A stretch of 64,000 nt of DNA, from contig CAJTRM010000012.1 of NCBI GenBank assembly GCA_910578865.1, positions 1 to 64,000 on the forward strand, in the 5' to 3' direction. The notes under the pieces were generated by a model. The model did not search any database, was not told where the DNA came from, and was given only the letters and a program-made list of their open reading frames with translations. The position numbers and the translations under genes are program-made. This document shows, piece after piece, positions 51,149-59,136 of the stretch. The stretch's first letter is position 1; every line of letters begins with the position of its first letter. Origin of the DNA: an uncultured Dorea sp. GTDB taxonomy: Bacteria; Bacillota_A; Clostridia; Lachnospirales; Lachnospiraceae.

Positions 51149-52465
51149 CTATTCTTCTTTTATATATTCCATCCACTCACGGATCTGTTTCTCATGTCCG
51201 TTCATACCCGCCTCATAGAATCTGGCATCCCGGATCTCGTCCGGCAGATACTGCTGTTTTACATAATGTTTCGGATAATCATGAGCATATTTGTACCCGG
51301 TTCCGCGCCCCAGATTCAGGGCACCCCTGTAGTGGCTGTCCTGCAGATGCGCCGGAACCGATGTTTTATGGCTTTTTACGTTCTCCATGGCAGCAAACAC
51401 AGCCGTGCATGCAGAATTACTCTTCGGCGCAGTGGCCACATACAGGACTGCCTGCGACAGGATGATCTGAGCCTCCGGCATTCCGACCCTCTCCACGGCC
51501 TGGGCGGCTGAGACAGCCACTGTAAGCGCCATAGGATCTGCATTCCCCACATCCTCCGACGCACAGATCATAATTCTCCTTGCAATAAACTTAATGTCCT
51601 CTCCCGCATACAGCATCTTTGCCAGATAATAAACCGCCGCATCCGGATCAGATCCCCGCATGCTCTTAATAAATGCCGAGATCGTATCGTAATGGCTGTC
51701 CCCCGTCTTATCATAACGCACCACCCGCTTCTGGATACACTCCGATGCAACATCCAGCGTCAGGTGGATCTTGCCGTCCTTCTCCCGCTCTGTCGTGAGG
51801 ATCCCAAGCTCTACTGCATTTAACGCATTTCTTGCATCCCCTCCGGAAATGTCTGCAAGGAACTCAAGTGCGTCCTCTTCAATCACAGCGTCATAGCTCC
51901 CCATTCCTTTTTCTACATCATAGACTGCCCTTTGAATCAAAATCTTAATATCATCCTTACCAAGCGGCAGGAGTTCAAAGATGCTGGATCTGGAAATCAG
52001 CGCCCCGTTCACCTCAAAATACGGATTCTCCGTGGTTGCCCCGATCAATATCAGCGTCCCGTCCTCCACAAACGGCAGCAGGTAGTCCTGCTGGCCTTTG
52101 TTAAATCGATGAATCTCATCCACAAAAAGGATCGTCCTTTTCTGATACATCCCCTGAACCTCTTTTGCCCGGGACACTACTGCCTCCATATCTTTCTTTC
52201 CTGCAACCGTGGCATTGATCTGTGTAAATTGTGCACTGGTTGTCCCTGCGATCACTTTGGCAAGGGTCGTCTTCCCCGTCCCCGGAGGTCCGTAAAAAAT
52301 AATGGAACTCAGCTTGTCTGCCTTGATCGCCCGGTAAAGAAGCTTATCCTTTCCTATAATATGCTCCTGCCCTACTACTTCATCCAACGTCGCAGGCCTG
52401 AGCCTGGATGCAAGCGGCGCCTCCTTGTCCATATTCTTCTCTCTCGCATATTCAAACAAATCCAT
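51149..52465 (-). CDS. rarA: Replication-associated recombination protein A (MgsA/RarA AAA ATPase)
   Basis: Clamp-loader-like ATPase acting at stalled replication forks. 438 residues from ATG 52465 (MDLFEYAREKNMDKEAPLA). It has SRLRPATLDEVVGQEHIIG, Walker A FYGPPGTGKTTLA, Walker B TILFVDEIHRFN, sensor 1 ILIGATTENPYFEVN and the arginine finger region SRSSIFEL. The C-terminal tetramerisation domain contains FIKSMRGSDPDAAVYYLA and ARRIMICASEDVGNADP. A longer frame to 52504 lacks a better ribosome site. Downstream of tcdA on the same strand. Confidence 0.95.
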   Translation of the reverse strand: MDLFEYAREKNMDKEAPLASRLRPATLDEVVGQEHIIGKDKLLYRAIKADKLSSIIFYGPPGTGKTTLAKVIAGTTSAQFTQINATVAGKKDMEAVVSRAKEVQGMYQKRTILFVDEIHRFNKGQQDYLLPFVEDGTLILIGATTENPYFEVNGALISRSSIFELLPLGKDDIKILIQRAVYDVEKGMGSYDAVIEEDALEFLADISGGDARNALNAVELGILTTEREKDGKIHLTLDVASECIQKRVVRYDKTGDSHYDTISAFIKSMRGSDPDAAVYYLAKMLYAGEDIKFIARRIMICASEDVGNADPMALTVAVSAAQAVERVGMPEAQIILSQAVLYVATAPKSNSACTAVFAAMENVKSHKTSVPAHLQDSHYRGALNLGRGTGYKYAHDYPKHYVKQQYLPDEIRDARFYEAGMNGHEKQIREWMEYIKEE

Positions 52466-52550
52466 CCCTAAGAACCTTCCTTCATATATAAAATCAAACC
52501 TCACAGAAAACCTGAGCAGCTATTTCAGAAGCTTATGTTTTAGTGCGCCG

Positions 52551-52578
52551 CAAAGTAAACCTGTCAAAGTAAACCTGT
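52551..52578. repeat. Tandem 14-base duplication at the tcdA stop
   Basis: CAAAGTAAACCTGT occurs twice back to back (52551-52564, 52565-52578), the second copy touching the tcdA stop codon. On the minus strand it creates two TTGACA-like words upstream of rarA, but no good -10 box lies at 17 bases. Confidence 0.8.
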
Positions 52579-53294
52579 CAGTACCCCAGCAGATCCCGGA
52601 TCACTTCCCCCGCGATCAAAAGCCCTGCCACCGGCGGCACGAAGGAGACACTTCCGGGGATACTGCGCCTTTTCTCCTGTCCCTCTTCCGACAGATCAGG
52701 AGATACAGCCAGCGGCTTCTCCCTGGAATACAGTACTTTCAGATGGCGGATCCCTCTTGCCCTTAATTCCTTCCGCATCACTCTGCAAAGAGGACATACC
52801 GACGTCTTGCTGATATCCGTAATCTCAAAAAGCTCACCGTGGAGTTTATTGCCCGTCCCCATGCTGCTGATGATCGGAATCCCGTATTCCCCGGCCTTCT
52901 CCGCCAGCGCCAGCTTAGCCGTCACTGTATCAATCGCATCAATGATATAATCCGGACGCTCCGCAAAAAGCTGCTCTATATTTTCCGGCAGGACAAATGT
53001 CTCATAAGTCGTTACCTTCGTCTCCGGGCAGATGTCCCTGATCTTCTCTTCCATAACCTTCGTCTTATACTGGCCCACCGTACTGTGGAGTGCAATGGAC
53101 TGCCGGTTAATATTTGACAGGGAAACCCTGTCATGATCCACCAGGATCAGCCTGCCCACCCCACATCTTGCGAGAGCCTCAATACAGTGGGAACCCACTC
53201 CTCCGGCTCCCAGCACCATAACCACAATATGTCTCAGCCGGTTAAGCTTCTCTTCTCCAAGAAGCAGTTCCGTCCTTGAAAATTCATTGATCAT
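52578..53294 (-). CDS. tcdA: tRNA threonylcarbamoyladenosine dehydratase (TcdA/CsdL)
   Basis: E1-like, ATP-dependent enzyme that cyclises t6A37 to ct6A in ANN-decoding tRNAs. The 238 residues show RTELLLGEEKLNRL, the nucleotide loop VLGAGGVGSHCIEALARCG, LVDHDRVSLSNINRQSIA, YIIDAIDTVTAKL, and the C-terminal GSVSFVPPVAGLLIAGEVIR. ThiF/MoeB are relatives, but no sulfur-carrier gene is nearby. CPLC-type cysteines (SVCPLCRVM) are present. Confidence 0.93.
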   Translation of the reverse strand: MINEFSRTELLLGEEKLNRLRHIVVMVLGAGGVGSHCIEALARCGVGRLILVDHDRVSLSNINRQSIALHSTVGQYKTKVMEEKIRDICPETKVTTYETFVLPENIEQLFAERPDYIIDAIDTVTAKLALAEKAGEYGIPIISSMGTGNKLHGELFEITDISKTSVCPLCRVMRKELRARGIRHLKVLYSREKPLAVSPDLSEEGQEKRRSIPGSVSFVPPVAGLLIAGEVIRDLLGY

Positions 53295-53333
53295 CCTTCT
53301 CTTCCTTTATCACATACAAAAACTCGGGCGCCG

Positions 53334-54143
53334 CTAATTAAAAAGTATCTCGTCTGCTGTTACAAATTCGTACCCCTTCTTCTGCAGAATATCTACGATC
53401 TGAAGGGCGGCGTCCACCGACGAACCATAACAGTCATGCAATAAGATAATATCATTTTCCTCTACATCCGTCACTACCTTATTTACAATTTCACTGACAT
53501 TCCCCGTCGTCCAGTCAAGGGGATCCACGGACCACATCACCGGCATAACCTCCATCTCAACCTCCAGATCCTCCTGCCACACCCCGAACGGAGGACGCAT
53601 GTATGCCAGATGTTCTCCGGTAATTGCACTGACAGCCCGGTCCGTCTCCCCGATCTCTTTCCTGGCCTCCTCTCTGGAAAGCCTGGTGATATCCACATGA
53701 TGATAAGTATGGTTCCCCAGAAGATGCCCTTCCTTATACATCCGCTCCACGATCTCCGGATTTTCCTTTACATTTTCCCCGATCAGGAAAAAACTGGCCT
53801 TCACCTTTCGTTTCTTCAGTCCGTCCAGCAGTTTCTCTGTAAACTCGCTGCTGGGACCGTCGTCAAATGTAAGCGCTATCCGGGGAGCCCCCGTACCTTC
53901 TTTCTCTCCCCGGCCGGCATTCCCGGCGCCTTCGTCCATACCGGAATCCGGACGGATCTCCCCCTCTGCACGAATATTTCCCTTCCCGTCCGAGACAGCC
54001 TCATTCACCTTCCGCCCCGCGGAACCATTTTCCATCCTTCCCCCGTAAAACCGCAGCGATATGCCGGCTATACTCAGCACACACAACACATACAGGAATC
54101 CGAACAATACTTTTATCTTATACACCTCATAGGATCTCTTCAA
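53334..54143 (-). CDS. Polysaccharide deacetylase (NodB domain), membrane-anchored
   Basis: 269 residues. An N-terminal hydrophobic helix (VLFGFLYVLCVLSIAGISL) is followed by a low-complexity linker rich in Gly, Glu and Asn (about 36-85). The carbohydrate-esterase-4 motifs are complete: TFDDGPSS, HTYHHVD, RPPFG, DPLDW and LLHDC. It should remove acetyl groups from peptidoglycan or another extracellular glycan; sporulation-type PdaA/PdaB activity is one option. It stands apart from the pel cluster but could act on its polymer. Confidence 0.92.
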   Translation of the reverse strand: MKRSYEVYKIKVLFGFLYVLCVLSIAGISLRFYGGRMENGSAGRKVNEAVSDGKGNIRAEGEIRPDSGMDEGAGNAGRGEKEGTGAPRIALTFDDGPSSEFTEKLLDGLKKRKVKASFFLIGENVKENPEIVERMYKEGHLLGNHTYHHVDITRLSREEARKEIGETDRAVSAITGEHLAYMRPPFGVWQEDLEVEMEVMPVMWSVDPLDWTTGNVSEIVNKVVTDVEENDIILLHDCYGSSVDAALQIVDILQKKGYEFVTADEILFN

Positions 54144-54245
54144 GACTCCACACTCCCGTCATTGCTCTTATCATATATATGTAAAGCTACTGTCCGCCCA
54201 TGCACGAATTCATAAATATTAAGAACCGGAGAACATATTTATACA

Positions 54246-54274
54246 TTGCAATATAAATTTTTGAATGATATAAT
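54246..54274 (+). promoter_or_regulatory. Sigma-A promoter of the MATE gene
   Basis: TTGCAA (54246-54251) and a perfect TATAAT (54269-54274) are 17 bases apart, 27 bases before the MATE ATG. The transcript leader would be short, leaving no room for a riboswitch. Confidence 0.85.
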
Positions 54275-54301
54275 ACCCCTTGCATGTAAGGAGGTATATA
54301 T

Positions 54302-55678
54302 ATGACAAAAACAAACGAAAAAACAGCTATAAAACGAGAAAACAAGATGGGCGTCATGCCGGTCTCAAAGCTGCTGATCACCATGTCACTTCCTATGATG
54401 ATCTCCATGCTTGTGCAGGCTCTTTACAATATTGTAGACAGTATGTTCGTTGCACAGTTAAATGAAGATGCACTGACGGCTGTGTCCCTGGCTTTCCCGA
54501 TTCAGACTCTGATGATCGCCATAGCCTCCGGTACCGGAGTAGGGATCAATGCCCTGCTTTCCCGCAGCCTAGGTGAGAAGGACTACAAAGGTGCAGACAA
54601 AGCCGCCAAAAACGGCCTGTTTCTCGCCATTATAAGCTGCATTGCCTTTGCCGTACTCGGCGGAGCAGGATCCCATTTCTTCTTTGCAGTACAGACGGAC
54701 AACCCGGTAATCGTAAAATACGGCACACAGTACCTGACGATCATCACCGTATGCTCTGCCGGCATTTTTCTCCAGATTACATTTGAACGGCTGATGCAGT
54801 CCACCGGAAAAACAATCTACAACATGATCACACAGGGCACCGGCGCTATTATCAATATTATCCTGGATCCGATCCTAATCTTCGGTCTATTTGGTTTCCC
54901 CAGGCTTGAGGTTGCCGGCGCTGCGATTGCCACCGTCACCGGACAGGTCATTGCCGTATCCATGTCCATATTTTTTAACGCAGCCAAAAATAAAGAGATT
55001 AATGTAAGTCTCCGGCATTTTCGCCCTCATGGCCACACGATAGCCATCATATACAAGGTCGGAGTCCCTTCCATCATCATGCAGGCCATCGGCTCTGTCA
55101 TGACCTTCGGAATGAACAAGATCCTCCTGATGTTCTCATCCACTGCCGCCGCAGTATTCGGCGTATATTTCAAGCTTCAGAGCTTTATCTTTATGCCCAT
55201 ATTCGGACTGAATAACGGAATGATTCCCATCATTGCTTTCAACTACGGCGCACGGAACAGGGAACGCATTACGAAAACCGTCAAATTAAGTATTTTGATC
55301 TCCGTCTCCATCATGTTTGTCGGTCTCATAATTTTCCAGACCTGCCCGCGCTTGTTGCTGGCCAGCCTGTTCGATGCTTCTGAAAATATGATTGCAATCG
55401 GAGTTCCGGCGCTCCGCATCATCAGTTTAAGTTTCGTATTTGCCGGATATTGTATTATTGCCGGTTCTGTATTCCAGGCTCTGGGAAATGGGGTCTACAG
55501 TCTGATCGTTTCTGCCGCAAGACAGCTTCTGGTCATTCTTCCGGTAGCCTACCTTTTTGCAAGACTCTTCGGACTGCATATGGTATGGTGGTCGATCCCC
55601 ATCGCTGAGATTGTTTCCGTAACCCTGTCCACGATCCTTCTCAGGCGCATTTACCGCCTGGAGGTAGCGCCTTTGTAG
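54302..55678 (+). CDS. MATE family efflux transporter
   Basis: 458-residue transporter with about 12 hydrophobic helices, using an ion gradient to export drugs or metabolites. Typical segments are MGVMPVSKLLITMSLPMMIS, VDSMFVAQLNEDALTAVSLA, GTGVGINALLSRSLGEKD and the second-half repeat IFGLNNGMIPIIAFNYGARN. The last phrase is usual in the clostridial subgroup. AAGGAGG is 7 bases upstream of the ATG. Monocistronic, ended by a bidirectional terminator. Substrate unknown. Confidence 0.94.
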   Translation: MTKTNEKTAIKRENKMGVMPVSKLLITMSLPMMISMLVQALYNIVDSMFVAQLNEDALTAVSLAFPIQTLMIAIASGTGVGINALLSRSLGEKDYKGADKAAKNGLFLAIISCIAFAVLGGAGSHFFFAVQTDNPVIVKYGTQYLTIITVCSAGIFLQITFERLMQSTGKTIYNMITQGTGAIINIILDPILIFGLFGFPRLEVAGAAIATVTGQVIAVSMSIFFNAAKNKEINVSLRHFRPHGHTIAIIYKVGVPSIIMQAIGSVMTFGMNKILLMFSSTAAAVFGVYFKLQSFIFMPIFGLNNGMIPIIAFNYGARNRERITKTVKLSILISVSIMFVGLIIFQTCPRLLLASLFDASENMIAIGVPALRIISLSFVFAGYCIIAGSVFQALGNGVYSLIVSAARQLLVILPVAYLFARLFGLHMVWWSIPIAEIVSVTLSTILLRRIYRLEVAPL

Positions 55679-55728
55679 CAGGTGGAAAAGTCCCGGAAAA
55701 CCTTTGCGGATCTATCATCGAACCGATC

Positions 55729-55778
55729 ATAAAAGCCTGAGATGCAGGTGGCTGCCCATCCGCATCTCAGGCTTTTAT
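55729..55778. terminator. Bidirectional terminator between MATE and flavin reductase
   Basis: A perfect 17-bp stem (55729-55745 and 55762-55778) has CTTTT at both outer ends, with a 16-base loop. It serves the two convergent genes. Confidence 0.9.
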
Positions 55779-55816
55779 AAGTTTCTGCAATAATTACAGG
55801 GGCTTACATACCCTGC

Positions 55817-56383
55817 CTATCCTTTCTTCACACTATAACCGAACCGCCCTATATCTTTTCCAAGAGTAAAATACTCTCCGTGAGAGTACGCCACAAGCCC
55901 GGTCCGGTTCAGTTCAAATTTGCCGCTGTCCTTCATATAGCGCTCGTCTGCCTGAACAGCCAGAACCTCGGCAAGAAACATATGATGTGATCCCAGTTCC
56001 TTCACTTCCGTCACTTTACATTCGATATTCACAGGACATTCCGCAATGACCGGCGCATACACAAGCTTTTCTGCCTTCCCTCTTGTAAGCTTCATTTCTT
56101 TCCATTTATCCACGTCCCTGCCGGAACGGACGCCGCACCAGTCCGCAGCCCCTGCGAGCTTCTCTGTAGTGAGGTTCACGGCAAATTCACCGCTTTCCCT
56201 GAGCATATGGTAAGAGTAGCGCTCCGGCCTTACCGATATATACAGCATGGCCGGATCTGTACATACCGTTCCGGTCCATGCAACTGTAATGATATTATCC
56301 GCACCCTTCGTATCGGCAGTGCTCACCATAACCGCGGGCAGCGGATAAAGCATATTGCCTGGTTTCCATATCTGTTTTCCCAT
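55817..56383 (-). CDS. Flavin reductase-like FMN-binding protein
   Basis: 188 residues of the flavin reductase / DIM6-NTAB fold: MLYPLPAVMVSTADTKGADNI, ITVAWTGTVCTDPAMLYISV, RYSYHMLRESGEFAVNLTTE and a C-terminal HMFLAEVLAVQADERY. Such proteins bind FMN and transfer electrons from NAD(P)H or partner proteins; the substrate is unknown. The upstream gap holds 36-bp tandem repeats with palindromic half-sites, suggesting a dedicated regulator. Confidence 0.88.
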   Translation of the reverse strand: MGKQIWKPGNMLYPLPAVMVSTADTKGADNIITVAWTGTVCTDPAMLYISVRPERYSYHMLRESGEFAVNLTTEKLAGAADWCGVRSGRDVDKWKEMKLTRGKAEKLVYAPVIAECPVNIECKVTEVKELGSHHMFLAEVLAVQADERYMKDSGKFELNRTGLVAYSHGEYFTLGKDIGRFGYSVKKG

Positions 56384-56411
56384 CTCTTTCCTCCTCTTTC
56401 TTCTGTCAGGT

Positions 56412-56500
56412 CATACTGTATGCCATATCATACATTCTGATCCTCAGCATACCGTATGTCATATCATACGTTCTGATTCTCCGGCAGCCGTATGCCGCTG
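56412..56500. repeat. 36-bp tandem repeat with GTATG/CATAC half-sites
   Basis: About 2.4 copies with 36-base period start at 56412, 56448 and 56484. Each of the two full copies contains CATAC-n-GTATG-n6-CATAC followed by TTCTGATYCTC. The spacing is about 3.4 helical turns. The block fills the gap between the pyrophosphatase stop and the flavin reductase start. Confidence 0.85.
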
Positions 56501-56502
56501 TT

Positions 56503-58149
56503 CTACTGCTGCAGGGAGCTTACCAGTGTGGGGATGAGCTGCTTCTTCCTGGATACGACATCCTCCAGCACAATCTTATCCGTATCCCCTCTCAGGTCAA
56601 ATGCCGAAATAATGGTCTCCCTGGCATGATTCCCACAGCACAGAAGCTCTGTAGACTCTCCAAGGATATCTGTCAGCATGAAATAAACCATATGCAGCCT
56701 CTGTTTTGTCAAAAGCTCCGGAAGGTACGGCTCAATGGTTTCCTTGATTTCCTCCAGCTCCTCCTTGCTCATAGAATTGATCTGACCGACGCCGAACACG
56801 GTATCGCCTACCGTAAACTGCTTAAAATCCTGGAAACAGATTTCCTCTGCACTCTTGCCTTTCATACTGCTTCCTGCATTAAACATTGCTTTTGCCATCT
56901 CTTCCATATCAATTTTTGCAATTTTTGCAAGTTTTCCTGCAATCTTTTCATCAACTGCCGTACAGGTGGGAGACCGGAACAACAAAGTATCCGATATAAT
57001 CGCAGAACACAAAAGCCCTGCAATCTTCGGAGTCATATCGACCCCCATCTCTCTGTACATCTGACACACGATCGTTGCTGTACATCCGACCGGCTGGTTC
57101 CGGAAAAACACCGGCCCCATAGTCTCAATATTGCCCAGCCTGTGGTGATCGATAATCTCTATAATATCCGCCTCTTCAATACCGTCCACTGCCTGAGACT
57201 TCTCATTGTGATCCACAAGAATGACCCTCTTTTTGCTGGCATCCATAAAACGCCGCCTGGAAATAAAGCCCTTAAACCGTCCGTGCCTGTCAAGAATCGG
57301 GAAGTCACGGAACTTTTTCTTTGTCATCACATCTTTAATGTCCTCAATATAGTCGCTCATCCGGAATGTGACCAGAGGTCCTTTACTCATAAAATGTTTC
57401 ACCGGAATACTCTGATTGATCAGCCTGGCCGCCGTAAAAGTATCGTGGGGCGTTCTGATAATTACAATGCTCTGCTCTCCCGCCCGCTTTACAAGTTCCT
57501 CCGGCACCTCTGCATTCTGGCACACCACCAGGCAGCTCGCATCAATATCTACCGCGCAGGCCTGTGCTTCATACCTGTTCCCGAGGATCACCAGATCATC
57601 CTTTTCAATAAATTCCGCCATAAGGTCTGGATTTGAGGCGCCTATGGCTACCTTTCCCCCGGAAAAGTACCCGTGGATATTTCCGGTTACCACCGTCCCG
57701 TCCAGTGTCTCTATAATATTTTTGTACCTTGTTCTGGCTCCTGCAAGAATCTGGTTATCATATACATCCATATAGGACTTTGCGATATCTCCTGTGGAAA
57801 TGACCCCGACCAGTTCCTCATCCTTCAGGATCGGTATCGTCTTTACATTCTGCTCCTTCATCTTCGCCCATGTATCCTTAATAGATACATTTGGATCTAC
57901 TCCGTCGATCTTATGTATATCCATATCCTTAACCTGAAGCTTCACATTCTTCAGAAGCTCCGGCGCCTTCACACCAAATCTGGACAGCACGTACTGCGTC
58001 TCTTCATTGATCTGGCCCGCCCTTCTGGCCACGTACTCTTCTCCAGTCACCTTTTTCTTCAATTCTGCATATGCAATAGCCGAGCAGATCGAATCTGTAT
58101 CCGGATTCTTGTGCCCCACTACATATACCTTTCCGGCTTTCTTTCCCAT
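56503..58149 (-). CDS. ppaC: Manganese-dependent inorganic pyrophosphatase with CBS and DRTGG domains
   Basis: Family II PPase hydrolysing pyrophosphate. 548 residues, about 240 more than the plain enzyme. The DHH motifs are YVVGHKNPDTDSICSAIAYAEL, IDHHRLGNIETM and the C-terminal DHHA2 region with SRKKQLIPTLVSSL. Between the first motif and the DHH block (about 70-310) lie two CBS halves (IPILKDEELVGVISTGDIA and FPILDRHGRFKGFISRRRF) flanking a DRTGG domain. In relatives AMP/ADP inhibit and diadenosine polyphosphates activate through this insert. Confidence 0.95.
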   Translation of the reverse strand: MGKKAGKVYVVGHKNPDTDSICSAIAYAELKKKVTGEEYVARRAGQINEETQYVLSRFGVKAPELLKNVKLQVKDMDIHKIDGVDPNVSIKDTWAKMKEQNVKTIPILKDEELVGVISTGDIAKSYMDVYDNQILAGARTRYKNIIETLDGTVVTGNIHGYFSGGKVAIGASNPDLMAEFIEKDDLVILGNRYEAQACAVDIDASCLVVCQNAEVPEELVKRAGEQSIVIIRTPHDTFTAARLINQSIPVKHFMSKGPLVTFRMSDYIEDIKDVMTKKKFRDFPILDRHGRFKGFISRRRFMDASKKRVILVDHNEKSQAVDGIEEADIIEIIDHHRLGNIETMGPVFFRNQPVGCTATIVCQMYREMGVDMTPKIAGLLCSAIISDTLLFRSPTCTAVDEKIAGKLAKIAKIDMEEMAKAMFNAGSSMKGKSAEEICFQDFKQFTVGDTVFGVGQINSMSKEELEEIKETIEPYLPELLTKQRLHMVYFMLTDILGESTELLCCGNHARETIISAFDLRGDTDKIVLEDVVSRKKQLIPTLVSSLQQ

Positions 58150-58252
58150 ATATGATCTCCCTGTCTGGTTGTGGTTATTTCATATTCTGCGTTTCATTGA
58201 TTACTATAACAAGAGTGCCATTTTTTTTAGCTTTCGTCAACCATAATTTTAT

Positions 58253-58260
58253 GTTATACT
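58253..58260 (+). promoter_or_regulatory. Possible extended -10 promoter of the S1 gene
   Basis: TGTTATACT-type extended -10 (TG-n-TATACT, 58252-58260) lies about 100 bases before the S1-protein ATG. The matching -35 position has no good hexamer, so this is tentative. Within the 214-base divergent gap nothing else was recognised. Confidence 0.35.
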
Positions 58261-58363
58261 GATAACAATGTAATATTTCAATGATGTCTGAACTGTTACA
58301 AAATAGTTGCCAGATTCCCGGAATGGACGGCACACTCGAGAATCTAAGGAAGGAATTAATACT

Positions 58364-59047
58364 ATGAAGGAAGAATTGTTACAGGAAGAAACAAAAACAG
58401 AAGAAACCATGGCAGATTTTGAAGATCATTTTGATGATGCCAACCCATGGAATTTGGTTGCCTCCTATATGGAACAGGGAACCATCCTGCCGGTAAAGGT
58501 AGAAGGGATCGTTAACAGCGGAGCAATTGCAATGGTAGAGGGCTTACGGGGATTCATCCCTGCTTCCAGGCTTTCTTTATCTTATATTGAAGATCTGGAA
58601 TCTTATCTGCTGAAGGATATCGAAGTCCGGGTCATCGATGTAGATCAGGCAGAAAATAAGCTTGTATTGTCCGCCCGTGAGATCTTAAAAGAAAAAGAGA
58701 AAAAAGCAAAAGAAGAGAAAATTGCCAGCATCAAGCCGGGCAGCGTTATGACCGGTACAGTAGAATCTCTTCAGACTTACGGCGCATTTATCCGTATGGA
58801 GGACGGTCTCTCCGGCCTGGTACATATCTCCCAGATCAGCCAGAAGCGGGTAAAATCACCGAAAGACGTATTGAACGTAGGCGATGAGGTAAACGTTAAG
58901 GTCATCGGCATCAAAGACGGAAAGATCAGCCTCAGCATGAAAGCTCTGGAAGAGATTACGGAAGAACCGGAAGAGAAGGTAGATATCCCGGCGTCCGAAG
59001 AGATCGGGACACGGCTTGGAGATCTCTTTAAAGGGATTAAGCTTTAA
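58364..59047 (+). CDS. S1 RNA-binding domain protein (two S1 repeats)
   Basis: 227 residues from ATG 58364, preceded by GGAAGGA. An acidic N-terminus (about 1-30) is followed by an S1 repeat (GTILPVKVEGIVNSGAIAMV, GLRGFIPASRLS) and a charged helix (about 100-120). A second repeat follows (GSVMTGTVESLQTYGAFIRM, GLSGLVHISQISQKR). It looks like a shortened ribosomal-protein-S1/YugI-type factor and probably binds mRNA or the ribosome. Frame is open to 58307 but the extra 19 codons lack support. Confidence 0.92.
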   Translation: MKEELLQEETKTEETMADFEDHFDDANPWNLVASYMEQGTILPVKVEGIVNSGAIAMVEGLRGFIPASRLSLSYIEDLESYLLKDIEVRVIDVDQAENKLVLSAREILKEKEKKAKEEKIASIKPGSVMTGTVESLQTYGAFIRMEDGLSGLVHISQISQKRVKSPKDVLNVGDEVNVKVIGIKDGKISLSMKALEEITEEPEEKVDIPASEEIGTRLGDLFKGIKL

Positions 59048-59067
59048 AAATGAACATGCACAGCACA

Positions 59068-59119
59068 GAAAACAGCCAAAATTTCTGCACCGACCGGTTC
59101 AGAAATCTTGGCTGTTTTC
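59068..59119. terminator. Convergent hairpin between S1 gene and nadE
   Basis: A 20-base stem with one mismatch (59068-59087, 59100-59119) and 12-base loop. The T-runs are short (TTTT) on both sides, so it may be a bidirectional terminator of moderate strength. Confidence 0.7.
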
Positions 59120-59136
59120 GGCAGCACATATCCGTT

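Noticed and set aside
52551..52578. Promoter of rarA built from TTGACA words in the 14-base repeat
   Set aside because: At 17 bases the -10 position reads ACTAAA and no better hexamer is near; too weak to call.
56412..56500. CRISPR-like array
   Set aside because: Only 2.4 copies, the 36-base period contains no distinct spacers, and no cas genes are near.
58150..58300. TGGCAC word upstream of ppaC as a -24/-12 promoter
   Set aside because: The required GC is not found at the -12 distance after TGGCAC, so it is only half a match.
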